Both the position numbers and the translations under genes were made by a program. Positions 51,831 through 60,900 of a stretch of DNA of 64,000 nucleotides are shown here, piece after piece. Origin of the DNA: Microbacterium sp. (GTDB lineage: Bacteria; Actinomycetota; Actinomycetes; Actinomycetales; Microbacteriaceae); contig JAFKIL010000003.1 of NCBI GenBank assembly GCA_017306415.1, positions 496,001 to 560,000 on the forward strand, in the 5' to 3' direction. The notes under the pieces were generated by a model. The model did not search any database. It had not been told where the DNA came from and was given only the letters and a program-made list of their open reading frames with translations. Position 1 is the stretch's first letter. Every line of letters starts with the position of its first letter.

Positions 51831-54401
51831 ATGACCGACCTCGACGTGGGCGCGTCCACCGCCGCCTTCGCATCCGCCCCGCCGGCCGAGAACCTTCTCG
51901 TCCTGAGCGGCATCACGAAGACGTTCCCCGGCGTGCGCGCGCTCACGGACGTCGACCTCGAGGTCCGCTCCGGCGAGATCCACGCCCTCGTGGGCGAGAA
52001 CGGCGCCGGCAAGTCGACGCTGATGGCGGTCGCCTCCGGTGCGCTCGCGCCCGATGCGGGGGTGGTGCGCATCGGCGGCGACGAGCTCGCGTCCGCGGAT
52101 CCGGAACGGGCCAGGGCCATGGGGCTCGCGATCGTGCGCCAGGACCCCGCGCTCCTCCCCGACCTCACGGTCGCCGAGAACATGGCCGTCGGCGTCGGCT
52201 ACCGCCGCGTCGGCGGTCTGGGGCGAGCCGCCCGCTGGGCGCACGATCAGCTCGAGCCGTGGCAGATGGGCATCGACGCCCGCTCGCGGGTCGCGGACCT
52301 CTCGGTCGAGCAGCGCTTCATCGTCGAGATCGCCAAGGCGCTCGCACTGAGCCCGCGCGTCCTCATCCTGGACGAGCCGACCGAGCACCTCAGCCTCGAG
52401 GAGGTGCAGAAGCTGTTCCGGCGGGTCCGCGAGGTCGTCGCGACCGGGACGGCGGTCGTCTACATCTCGCACCGCATCCCCGAGGTGAAGCAGATCTCGG
52501 ACCGGATCACGGTCCTGCGCGACGGCAAGGTCCGCGGCACCTTCCTCGCCGACGACGTGGATGAGGCGCAGATCATCGAACACGCCATCGGCCGCAAGCT
52601 CGAAGCCGTGTTCCCCGAGAAGGGCAGCGTCGCCGGCTCGATCGGCGAGACCGAGCGCCTCGAGGTGCGCGGCCTGCACAGCGAGGACTTCGCCGACGTC
52701 TCCTTCGCGGTCCGCGCCGGTGAGATCGTCGGCCTCGCCGGGGTCCAGGGCAACGGGCAGAGCGCGCTCATCCGCGCCCTCGCCGGGCAGAGCCCCGCCG
52801 CCGGAACAGTGATCGTCGATGGTGCGCCGGTACGCCGGGGCAGCACCGCCGCAGCGCGCGCCGGGATCGTGTACGTGCCGGCGGACCGCCACCGCGAGGG
52901 CGTGTTCCTGCCGCTCTCCGTCGCCGAGAACATCTCCGCCGCCACGCTCCCGGACGCCTCGGCCGGCGGCTTCGTACGGGAGAGCCGCGTGCTCTCCCGC
53001 GCCCGCGACCTGATCGAGCGGCTGTCCATCAAGACGCCGAGCCCCCGCACTCCCGTCCAGTCGCTCTCCGGGGGCAACCAGCAGAAGGTCGTGCTGGCGC
53101 GCACGATGCTCGCACGCCCGCGCGTCCTCCTCGCCGAGGAGCCGACGCAGGGCGTCGACGCCGGTGCCCGCGTCGACATCTACCGCATCCTCCGCGACGC
53201 CGCCGATCAGGGCGCGGCGGTCGTCGTGCTCTCCTCCGACGGGGTCGAGCTCGAGGGCCTGTGCGACCGGGTGCTCATCATGTCGCGGGGCAAGGTCGTC
53301 CGCGAGCTCGACGGGACGGACGTCACGGAGGCGGAGATCGGCCGCGCCGCGCTCACCTCCACCACGATGCGCGAACGCGAGGAGCGCGGCCGGCGTCACG
53401 CGTGGCGCGACTGGCTCCGCGGCGACCACGCGCCGGCGGTCGCCCTGGCCACCGTCTTCCTCGCCCTGGGGCTCGTGGTGTCGGCGGCCAACCCCGCCTA
53501 CCTCTCCGCCTTCAACATCAACAACCTGCTGTTCATGGTCGCGTCCCTCCTCTTCGTCGGTGCGGCGCAGCAGGTCGTGGTGCTCGGCGCCGGATTCGAC
53601 CTGTCGATCGGTCCCGCGATGGGCTTCCTCGTCGTGATCGCCTCGTTCTGGATCGTCGACGGCGGCAACCTCTACGTGGGGCTCGGCCTCATGCTGCTGG
53701 GCGCGCTCGGGATCGGGGCGATCAACGGACTGCTCGTGACGCGTTTCGGGGTGAGTCCGGTCGTCGCGACCCTCGCCATGTTCATGGCGCTGCAGGGGCT
53801 CTACCTCCTGCTGCGCAGCACGCCCGGCGGGGTGATCTTCCCGGGCGTCGCCGACATGATCCAGGCGCGCGTCGGCATCGTCCCCGTCGTCACGATCGTC
53901 GCGGTGGTCGTGCTCGTCGTCCTCGAAGTCGCCCTTCGCCGCACCCGCTGGGGCGTGGAGCTCCGGGCCGTGGGCTCGCAGTCCGCGGCATCCGAGCGCC
54001 TCGGCATCCGCGTCGGCTGGGTGCGCTTCCTGTCGTACGTGCTCGCGTCGCTCCTCGTGCTCCCCGCCGCGATCGTGCTCATGGCGCAGATCGGCATCGG
54101 CGACGGCCGCCCGTCCGTGTCGTACACGCTGTCGTCCGTCACCGTCGTGGTGCTCGCCGGCACGAGCATCTTCGGTGGACGGGGATCGTTCATCGCCGTG
54201 CTCGCCGCCGCGTTCCTCGTGCAGCAGATCCTCAACGTGTCCCCCTTCCTCGGCCTCTCGCAGGCCTGGTCCTACTGGCTGCCGGGCATCGTCACCCTGG
54301 GAGCTGCGAGCCTGTACGCCGTCATGCGCGGCACGGGCCGCAGCCGCCCGCGCCGACGCCCGGCCCCGATCGCCGCCGCAGCACCCGGAGGTGCCTCATG
54401 A
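51831..54401 (+). CDS. Fused Rbs-type ABC transporter ATPase and permease
   Basis: This 856-residue protein joins RbsA- and RbsC-like parts. NBD1 has Walker A GENGAGKST (55-63), an atypical signature DLSVEQRF and Walker B LILDEPTEHLS. NBD2 has a degenerate Walker A GVQGNGQSA, a normal LSGGNQQKV signature and LLAEEPTQGVD. From about residue 535 there are eight to ten membrane helices with the BPD_transp_2 loop GAGFDLSIGPAMG. The reading frame is continuous with no sign of frameshift. It overlaps the second permease gene by ATGA. Confidence 0.92.
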   Translation: MTDLDVGASTAAFASAPPAENLLVLSGITKTFPGVRALTDVDLEVRSGEIHALVGENGAGKSTLMAVASGALAPDAGVVRIGGDELASADPERARAMGLAIVRQDPALLPDLTVAENMAVGVGYRRVGGLGRAARWAHDQLEPWQMGIDARSRVADLSVEQRFIVEIAKALALSPRVLILDEPTEHLSLEEVQKLFRRVREVVATGTAVVYISHRIPEVKQISDRITVLRDGKVRGTFLADDVDEAQIIEHAIGRKLEAVFPEKGSVAGSIGETERLEVRGLHSEDFADVSFAVRAGEIVGLAGVQGNGQSALIRALAGQSPAAGTVIVDGAPVRRGSTAAARAGIVYVPADRHREGVFLPLSVAENISAATLPDASAGGFVRESRVLSRARDLIERLSIKTPSPRTPVQSLSGGNQQKVVLARTMLARPRVLLAEEPTQGVDAGARVDIYRILRDAADQGAAVVVLSSDGVELEGLCDRVLIMSRGKVVRELDGTDVTEAEIGRAALTSTTMREREERGRRHAWRDWLRGDHAPAVALATVFLALGLVVSAANPAYLSAFNINNLLFMVASLLFVGAAQQVVVLGAGFDLSIGPAMGFLVVIASFWIVDGGNLYVGLGLMLLGALGIGAINGLLVTRFGVSPVVATLAMFMALQGLYLLLRSTPGGVIFPGVADMIQARVGIVPVVTIVAVVVLVVLEVALRRTRWGVELRAVGSQSAASERLGIRVGWVRFLSYVLASLLVLPAAIVLMAQIGIGDGRPSVSYTLSSVTVVVLAGTSIFGGRGSFIAVLAAAFLVQQILNVSPFLGLSQAWSYWLPGIVTLGAASLYAVMRGTGRSRPRRRPAPIAAAAPGGAS

Positions 54402-55456
54402 CCGATGACCCGACGACCCGCACGGCCGCCCCCGTCACCTCGACCACGTCGCTGCCGGTGCTGCCGACCGGCCGCACCGCGGAGGCGCTCTGGCGCCGGA
54501 CGCTGTCCGGCAGCTGGGTGCCCATCACCGTGGCGACGGTCGCGCTGTTCCTGCTGAGCCCGATCGTGGCACCGGGGAGCCTCGCCCCGGCGCCGCTCCT
54601 GTCGATGCTCCCGTTCGCCTCCGTGCTCGCGATCGCGGCCGCCGGGCAGACCCTCGTCGTCCAGCAGCGCGGACTCGACCTCTCCGTCCCCGGCATGATC
54701 GCGCTCGCCGCCGTCCTCGCCACCGCGCTCCCCCAGCAGTACGGGTGGGACGTGTGGCCGGCGGTGGTGGTGGCGGTCGTGCTCCCCGGCGTCTTCGGTC
54801 TCGTCAGCGGCGGCATCGTCGTGGGGCTCCGGATCATGCCGCTCGTCGCGACGCTCGGGATGAACGCGATCCTCCTGGGGACGGTGTTCGCGATCGCGAA
54901 CGGGACACCCTCGGGGGCGGCGGATCAGCTGAACCAGTTCGCGCTCAACCGCACCCTCGGCATCCCGAACACCCTGCTCATCGCGCTCGTGGTAATCGCG
55001 ATCGCCGCCGTCGTCACGCATCGCTCGATCATCGGCCGTCGGCTGACGGCCGTGGGGGTCAGCGAGCCGGCCGCCGCGGTCGTCGGCATCCGGTTCCGGA
55101 TGTACCAGATCCTCGCGTACGGCTTCGCCGGCCTCTTCTACGGGGCAGCGGGCGTGCTGCTGGCGGGCTACACGAAGACGCCGCCGCTCTTCCTCGGCGA
55201 CCAGTACCTGCTGCCCACGGTCGCCGCCGTGGTGCTCGGCGGCGCGGCGCTCACCGGTGGGATCTCGTCGATCGCGGCCACCGCGGTGGCGGCGCTGTTC
55301 CTGACCCAGCTCGGGCAGCTCCTGCGCTCGGTCGGATGGCCCGACGCGCTGCAGCTCATCGCTCAGGCGGTGGTGCTGATCGCCGTGGTGCTCCTCCGGG
55401 AGTACGTCCCGGCGCTCCTGCGCCGTCGCGCGGTCCGGAAGCTGCGGGCGGCCTGA
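54398..55456 (+). CDS. Rbs-type ABC transporter permease
   Basis: This 352-residue BPD_transp_2 permease has eight or more hydrophobic helices and the family loop QQRGLDLSVPGMIALAA, with VVLGGAALTGG near the end. It should pair with the permease half of the fused protein upstream. The ATG overlaps the previous stop by 4 bp. Its end is one base from the convergent regulator gene. Confidence 0.92.
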   Translation: MTDDPTTRTAAPVTSTTSLPVLPTGRTAEALWRRTLSGSWVPITVATVALFLLSPIVAPGSLAPAPLLSMLPFASVLAIAAAGQTLVVQQRGLDLSVPGMIALAAVLATALPQQYGWDVWPAVVVAVVLPGVFGLVSGGIVVGLRIMPLVATLGMNAILLGTVFAIANGTPSGAADQLNQFALNRTLGIPNTLLIALVVIAIAAVVTHRSIIGRRLTAVGVSEPAAAVVGIRFRMYQILAYGFAGLFYGAAGVLLAGYTKTPPLFLGDQYLLPTVAAVVLGGAALTGGISSIAATAVAALFLTQLGQLLRSVGWPDALQLIAQAVVLIAVVLLREYVPALLRRRAVRKLRAA

Positions 55457-55457
55457 C

Positions 55458-57176
55458 TCACGCGGTGAGGCGGTACGCCTTCATCTTGCGGTACACGGTC
55501 GCGCGCGACAGGCCGAGGATCTCGGCGGCCTTCGACCGGTTGCCGTCCGCCTCGGCGAGTGCGCGGCGGATGGCGTCGAGCTCCGCCCGCTCGATCATCG
55601 AGAGCGTGCGGGATCCCTGCATGTCGTCCGGCAGGTCGCCCGGCAGCACCGGTCCGCGTTTGCCGGCGATCGACATCTGCTCCACCACCCCGCGCAGCTC
55701 CTTGAGGTTGCGCGGCCAGCTGTAGCCGCGCAGCAGGGACGACGTCTCCTCGCGCAGCTGCAGCCCCGCGCCCGGCGCGAGCTGCTCCGCGAACAGGAGC
55801 CACAGGAGGGGGAGGTCCACGGTGCGCTCCCGGAGGGGCGGCACCCAGGCCATCGGGAGGCCGAGCTGCCCCGCGAGAGCGCGTGCGACCTCCTCCTTCT
55901 CTGTCGACATCGTCAGCATCACGGCGCCGCGGCCGCCGCGCTGCTCGAGCAGCAGCCGCAGTGCGTCCAGCGCGCTCTGGTCGAGGGTCTCCACGCCGCG
56001 CATCACGACCGGCGCCGAGGCATCCAGCCGCTCCGCGAGCCGCTGCAGCCACCGCCGGTTCCCGACGACGTGCCGCTCGGCGGCGTCCGCGATCGCGGCG
56101 GCGGACGACCCGCCGGGCCGGTAGGGCAGGCCGAGCGCGAGCGACGTCTTCCCGACGCCGACCTCGCCCGCGATCAGCAGGGGCCGGCGCAGCTCCCGGT
56201 GGCGGGCGATGTCGCGAGCGACGGCGAGCCACTCCGGGCTGCGCCCCACGAGCTGATGACGGGCGGGGCCGAGCGAGACGCTCGTGGCCGTGCGCTCGCG
56301 ACCGAGGACGACCACGACGCCGGCGTCGTCGCCGAGCCGCGTGGCCTGCACCTCGACAGTGCCGTTGGAGACCTCGAGGGAGAAGCGGCCGCCGGATCGG
56401 CGCTCCGCGACGCCCTGCTCGATGAGCCCGACGTCCGCGGACGACAGGCGCCCGGCGCTCCGGCTCTGCATGACGAGACCCTGCGGGCCGAACGCGAGCA
56501 CGGGACTGCCCTGCGAGCGCGATGCGCGGAGGAACTCCTCGAACAGACGACGGGCCGCCGGACGCTCGACCTCGAGCAGGTGCTGCTCGAGCTGCGTCGC
56601 GACGGACTTCACGATCGGCCGGAGCAGGCCGCTGCGCTCGGACACCTCGCTGGAGATCGTGATGACGGCGAGCATCTTCCCGGTCACCGGATGCCGCACC
56701 GGAGAACCGGTGCACAGCGCCGCGGAGTAGAACTCGGCGAAGTGCTCGCTGCCCGAGATCTGCAGGCTCTTCCCAGTCGCGGCGACCGTGCCCACGCCGT
56801 TCGTGCCGACGACGTCCTCGGCCAGCATCGCGCCGCGTACGGTGCCCAGCCGATCGAGGTGCGCCACCGCGGTGCGGTCGTGCGACCAGCGCTGCAGGAT
56901 CGTGCCGCGGGCATCCGCGAGCAGGAGTCCCAGTCCCGTGCCGTCCAGGTCGTCGGACACGCGTGCGAGCGGCGCCTGGAACATGTCGAGGATGTGGGCG
57001 TCAAGGAGCTCTTCGGCGACCTGGGGGACGTCGCGGATGTTGGCGGGCACGCCGAGGGCATCCTTCGACCGCTGCCAGGACTTCAGCAGCTCGACGTTCA
57101 CCCCCGCGGCCGTCTCGGCACGGAACAGGAACTCGTCCTTGGCCTTCGTCACCAGCTCATCACCGCTCAGTGGCAT
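55458..57176 (-). CDS. GAF-AAA-Fis transcriptional regulator (AcoR-like, sigma-54-independent type)
   Basis: This 572-residue regulator has an N-terminal GAF region (about 75-200, with EDVVGTNGVGT), a central AAA+-derived domain (about 310-500) and a C-terminal Fis-type HTH (RRALAEADGNRSKAAEILGL, SRATVYRKMKAY). Walker A GEVGVGKTS is present, but no GAFTGA loop is seen and Walker B is degenerate (VVMRGVETLD). It therefore should not activate sigma-54 polymerase. Relatives govern alcohol, ketone and alkane oxidation genes. A perfect inverted repeat lies upstream at 57311. Confidence 0.9.
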   Translation of the reverse strand: MPLSGDELVTKAKDEFLFRAETAAGVNVELLKSWQRSKDALGVPANIRDVPQVAEELLDAHILDMFQAPLARVSDDLDGTGLGLLLADARGTILQRWSHDRTAVAHLDRLGTVRGAMLAEDVVGTNGVGTVAATGKSLQISGSEHFAEFYSAALCTGSPVRHPVTGKMLAVITISSEVSERSGLLRPIVKSVATQLEQHLLEVERPAARRLFEEFLRASRSQGSPVLAFGPQGLVMQSRSAGRLSSADVGLIEQGVAERRSGGRFSLEVSNGTVEVQATRLGDDAGVVVVLGRERTATSVSLGPARHQLVGRSPEWLAVARDIARHRELRRPLLIAGEVGVGKTSLALGLPYRPGGSSAAAIADAAERHVVGNRRWLQRLAERLDASAPVVMRGVETLDQSALDALRLLLEQRGGRGAVMLTMSTEKEEVARALAGQLGLPMAWVPPLRERTVDLPLLWLLFAEQLAPGAGLQLREETSSLLRGYSWPRNLKELRGVVEQMSIAGKRGPVLPGDLPDDMQGSRTLSMIERAELDAIRRALAEADGNRSKAAEILGLSRATVYRKMKAYRLTA

Positions 57177-57289
57177 AGCGCTCTCCGCTTCTCGGGCCCC
57201 GACGGCGGGGGAAGCGTGCCTCTCGCCATCGAGTTCGTGCGTCGTGACGGGCTCAGGCGCACGGTCCTCTGAGAGTACTCCGAGTCCGG

Positions 57290-57302
57290 TATTACGGTAA
57301 TA
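57290..57302. promoter_or_regulatory. Inverted repeat TATTACGGTAATA upstream of the GAF/Fis regulator gene
   Basis: Perfect 6-bp arms surround a central G. A related CCGTGTTACGG lies at 58105-58115, between the GntR-type gene and the aldehyde dehydrogenase gene. Both share TTACGG. Position and symmetry suit a GntR/FCD operator, but only two copies are seen. Confidence 0.35.
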
Positions 57303-57310
57303 GTGCGATG

Positions 57311-57327
57311 TGTCTCATTCTGAGACA
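57311..57327. promoter_or_regulatory. Perfect inverted repeat TGTCTCA-N3-TGAGACA
   Basis: The 7-bp arms are perfect. The site lies upstream of the GAF/Fis regulator gene (start 57176) and overlaps the stop codon of the GntR-type gene (57315-57317). TGT-N11-ACA symmetry is typical of Fis-type HTH dimers. Similar sites occur at 49723 and 49744, and a half-site TGTCTCA at 58058-58064 upstream of the aldehyde dehydrogenase operon. Confidence 0.55.
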
Positions 57328-58043
57328 GTACGTCCCGAGCCGGCCGCGCCGACCGGGAGCGCCTCCCCCGACGCACGCCAGTCGTGATAGGCCGTGACGG
57401 CGAGCTCGCCCGCCAACCGGATGTGGTGCTCGCACGCGTCGCGCGCGGCGCGCGGATCGCGGCGCACCGCCGCCGCATCCACGATGCGGCGGAGCTCGGC
57501 CATCGAGATCTCTATGCGGGCCTCGTCGACGAACGCGAGGCGGCGGAAGAGGCCGATCCGCGTGTGCACGCCCTGCAGCTGACCGGCGAGCATCTCATTG
57601 CCGGTGCCCTCGAGCAGCAGACGGTAGAACTCCTCCTTCGACTGCTCACGGCTCGCGAGCGTGCCGTGCAGGTAGGCGGTCTCCATGACGTCGAGCTGCG
57701 CCCGGAGCGCGGCGGCCTGAGCATCGCTGGCACGCCGGGCGAACAGCTCGCCGGCGAGGCCCTCGAGCGCCGTGCGCACCTCGTACAGCGACTCGATGTC
57801 GTGTTGCTCGAGGACCGTCACGATCGGCCCGCGATTGGGGATCAGCGTGATCAGGTACTCCGTCTCGAGCTGCCGCAGCGCCTCCCGGATCACCGTGCGC
57901 GACACGCCATAGCTCGCGCACAGCGCGTTCTCCAGGAGTCGCTGCCCCGGGGCGAGAGTGCCCTCCAGGATGTCCTCGCGCAGCAGCCGCACGACCTCCT
58001 GCCGCAGCGGCGCCGCGTGGCGCTCGATCCTCGTGGCGACCAT
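57315..58043 (-). CDS. GntR family (FCD domain) transcriptional regulator
   Basis: This 242-residue regulator has an N-terminal winged helix (LRQEVVRLLREDILEGTL, then VSRTVIREALRQLE) and a C-terminal FCD ligand domain with IESLYEVRTALEG and the metal-binding-type CEHHIRLAGE. FCD regulators usually respond to carboxylic acids. It is divergent from the aldehyde dehydrogenase operon, which is its most likely target, with an organic acid product as effector. Confidence 0.9.
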   Translation of the reverse strand: MVATRIERHAAPLRQEVVRLLREDILEGTLAPGQRLLENALCASYGVSRTVIREALRQLETEYLITLIPNRGPIVTVLEQHDIESLYEVRTALEGLAGELFARRASDAQAAALRAQLDVMETAYLHGTLASREQSKEEFYRLLLEGTGNEMLAGQLQGVHTRIGLFRRLAFVDEARIEISMAELRRIVDAAAVRRDPRAARDACEHHIRLAGELAVTAYHDWRASGEALPVGAAGSGRTVSE

Positions 58044-58156
58044 GGCGCACTCCGCACTGTCTCAATTCGATGCACCCCCCGCGAGTGCGACCGAACGCAT
58101 CGTACCGTGTTACGGGATGAGCCCCGGCGCCCGCTTCGGGGACCGAGGAGGATCCC

Positions 58157-59650
58157 GTGACCGCTGTCGCACCGCCCGCATCGCACGCCCGGACCCGGGC
58201 GCACGACGTCCGCACCGGCCTGTTCATCGGCGGACGATGGGAGTCCACCGACACGACCTTCGCCGTCCTGGATCCGGCCACCGGGGCCGAGATCGCGGAG
58301 GTCGCGAACGGGGGTGCGGCCGACGCCGTGCGTGCTCTGGATGCCGCGGCCGCCGCGCAGGACGCGTGGCGCCACGTGCCGCCGCGCACCCGGGCCGACC
58401 TCTTCCACCGCGCGCACCGCATGCTCGTCGAGCGTGCGGAGGACATCGCCGAGGTGATGACGCTCGAGAGCGGCAAGCCCCTCTCCGAGGCGCGCGCCGA
58501 GGTGGAGCTCTCCCTGGGGTTCTTCCTCTGGTACGCGGAGCAGATCGCGCACCTCCACGGCACCTACGCCGAGGGATCGCGCGGCGGATACCGGATCATC
58601 ACCACGCACCAGCCGGTCGGCCCGAGCCTCCTGATCACCCCGTGGAACTTCCCGCTGCTGATGATCGCGCGGAAGGCCGGCGCAGCGCTGGCGGCCGGAT
58701 GCACCGTCATCGTGAAGTCCGCGAAGGAGACGCCGCTCACGTGTGCGCTGTTCGTCGAGATCCTGCAGGAGGCCGGCTTCCCCGACGGCGTGGTGAACCT
58801 CGTGCACACCACGAACTCCCCTGCGATCTCGTCCGCCGTGATGAGCGACCCGCGCCTGCGCAAGGTCAGCTTCACCGGGTCGACCGCCGTGGGCAGCGCG
58901 CTGCTCGCCCAGTCGGCTCCGGGAGTGGTCAACGCCTCGATGGAGCTCGGTGGCGACGGCCCGTTCCTCGTGCTGGACGACGCGGATCTCGACCTCGCGG
59001 CCGAGCAGGCGGTCATCTGCAAGTTCCGCAACGCCGGCCAGGCGTGCGTCGCCGCGAACCGCATCATCGTCCACGAGTCCGTGGCGGATGCCTTCACCGA
59101 ACGCTTCCTCGCCGCCACCGCGCGGCTCACCGTCGGCAACGGGTTCGACGCGGGGACCGACATCGGGCCGATCATCTCGGCCGCCCAGCGAGAGCTCGTC
59201 GGCCATCTCGTCGAGGAGCTGCGCGGCGCCGACGCCGAGCTGCTGCTGGGCGGCGAGCCGGTTCCCGGCGACGGCTACTTCTTCGAGCCGACGGTGTTCC
59301 GCGTCGACGACACGACCGCGGACGTGACCCGGAAGGAGCTGTTCGCACCGATCGCGACCATCTACCGGGCGTCGAGCACGGAGGACGCCCTCCGCTTCGC
59401 CAACGACACGCGGTACGGGCTCGCCTCCTACGTGTTCACGAAGGACGTCTCGCGGGCGATCGCGGTCGCCGAGCGCCTGGAGTTCGGGATGGTGGGCATC
59501 AACCGCGGCATCATGGCGGACCCCGCGGCATCCTTCGGCGGAGTGAAGAGCTCCGGCCTCGGTCGCGAGGGCGGTCACGACGGCATCAGGGAGTTCCTCG
59601 AGCCGCAGTACCTCGCGCTGACCGTCGACGAAGCGGCGGCGCTGCGATGA
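58157..59650 (+). CDS. NAD(P)-dependent aldehyde dehydrogenase (succinate-semialdehyde dehydrogenase-like)
   Basis: This 497-residue aldehyde dehydrogenase has the catalytic cysteine in FRNAGQACVAANR, the glutamate in MELGGDGPFLVL, the cofactor lysine in VIVKSAKETP and FTGSTAVGSALL. It groups by motif with GabD/semialdehyde dehydrogenases. GAGGAGGATCC precedes the GTG start. It would oxidise an omega-aldehyde acid to a dicarboxylate after the Fe-type alcohol dehydrogenase step. It overlaps the next gene by ATGA. Confidence 0.92.
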   Translation: MTAVAPPASHARTRAHDVRTGLFIGGRWESTDTTFAVLDPATGAEIAEVANGGAADAVRALDAAAAAQDAWRHVPPRTRADLFHRAHRMLVERAEDIAEVMTLESGKPLSEARAEVELSLGFFLWYAEQIAHLHGTYAEGSRGGYRIITTHQPVGPSLLITPWNFPLLMIARKAGAALAAGCTVIVKSAKETPLTCALFVEILQEAGFPDGVVNLVHTTNSPAISSAVMSDPRLRKVSFTGSTAVGSALLAQSAPGVVNASMELGGDGPFLVLDDADLDLAAEQAVICKFRNAGQACVAANRIIVHESVADAFTERFLAATARLTVGNGFDAGTDIGPIISAAQRELVGHLVEELRGADAELLLGGEPVPGDGYFFEPTVFRVDDTTADVTRKELFAPIATIYRASSTEDALRFANDTRYGLASYVFTKDVSRAIAVAERLEFGMVGINRGIMADPAASFGGVKSSGLGREGGHDGIREFLEPQYLALTVDEAAALR

Positions 59651-60900
59651 GCCCGGCGACGGCCGTGCGGTCGGTCAACGATCTGGGCCTGGGCCTCCTC
59701 CGGCAGCCGCGCCAGGTGCTCTTCGGGCCGGGTCAGCGCCGGCAGCTGCCCGAGGTCGTCGCCGCGATCGGGCGCACGGTGCTCGTCGTCACCGACGAGC
59801 GGATGGCGACGACCGCCGAGTTCGGCGAGCTCGTCGCGGGCCTCCGCGACCGCGGCCTCGCGGTGGCGGTCTACGACCGCACCGAGGCGGAGCTGCCGCG
59901 GGAGAACGTCGTCGAGCTCGTCGACCGCTTCGCCGGCGAGAGCGTCGACGTGCTCGTCGGGATCGGCGGCGGGTCGTGCATGGACCTCGCCAAGGTCGCG
60001 TCGGTCGTCCTCGCCAACGGCGGCGACGTGCGCGACTACTACGGCGAGTTCCTCGTACCCGGCCCGGGACTCCCGGTGGTGACCGTCCCGACCACCGGCG
60101 GCACCGGCGCCGAGGTGACCTGCATCTCGGTCGTGTTCGACGCCGAGCGCGAGATGAAGGTGGGTGTCGCGAGCCCCTACCTGGAGGCGCACACCACCGT
60201 CATCGACCCCGAGTTCACTCTGAGCGCACCCCCGGGGCTCACGGCGGCGACCGGGGCGGACGCGCTGTCGCACCTCGTCGAGGCCTTCACCGGCCGGGCG
60301 AAGAACCCTGCGCCTGCGGAGATCGCCGGCAAGCTCTACGTGGGCAAGAACGTCCTGGCCGACGTGTACGCGCGCACGGGCATCGCGCTGATCGGTTCGG
60401 CACTGCCCCGACTGGCCACGGCGCCGCACGACCTGCAGGCTCGCAGCGACACGATGTTCGCCGCCTACTGCGCCGGCATGGCGATCAACACGGCCGGCAC
60501 CGCCGGCGCGCACGCGATCCAGTCGCCGATCGGCAACCTGACGCACACGCCGCACGGCATCGGCGTCGGGGCGCTGCTGCCGTACATCATGCGCTACAAC
60601 CTGCCCGCGCGCGTCCCCGAGTTCGCCGAGATCGGGCGCCTCCTCGGCGTCGCCGACCCGGCGCAGGACGAACTCGCGCAGGCACGCGCCGGGATCGACG
60701 GCGTCGACGCGATCCTCGCCGCCATCGGCATCCCCGCCGACTTGACGGCGCTCGGCCTGCGCGCGGACCAGCTCGACGACGTGGCCGACCACGCCGTCCT
60801 CGCGACCCGCCTGACCGACAACAATCCGCGCGTGCTCGATCGTGAGGGGATCCTCGAGATCCTGCGGCGCGGCCTCGCCGGCGACCGCGGCTGGTGGTGA
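59647..60900 (+). CDS. Iron-containing alcohol dehydrogenase
   Basis: This 417-residue group III alcohol dehydrogenase has the NAD loop GIGGGSCMDLAK, the PTTGGTGAEVT motif and metal ligands within GADALSHLVEAF and the THTPHGIG histidines. Substrates in this family include 4- and 6-hydroxy acids and diols, so oxidation of an omega-hydroxy acid to the semialdehyde is plausible. It overlaps both neighbours by 4 bp. Confidence 0.92.
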   Translation: MSPATAVRSVNDLGLGLLRQPRQVLFGPGQRRQLPEVVAAIGRTVLVVTDERMATTAEFGELVAGLRDRGLAVAVYDRTEAELPRENVVELVDRFAGESVDVLVGIGGGSCMDLAKVASVVLANGGDVRDYYGEFLVPGPGLPVVTVPTTGGTGAEVTCISVVFDAEREMKVGVASPYLEAHTTVIDPEFTLSAPPGLTAATGADALSHLVEAFTGRAKNPAPAEIAGKLYVGKNVLADVYARTGIALIGSALPRLATAPHDLQARSDTMFAAYCAGMAINTAGTAGAHAIQSPIGNLTHTPHGIGVGALLPYIMRYNLPARVPEFAEIGRLLGVADPAQDELAQARAGIDGVDAILAAIGIPADLTALGLRADQLDDVADHAVLATRLTDNNPRVLDREGILEILRRGLAGDRGWW

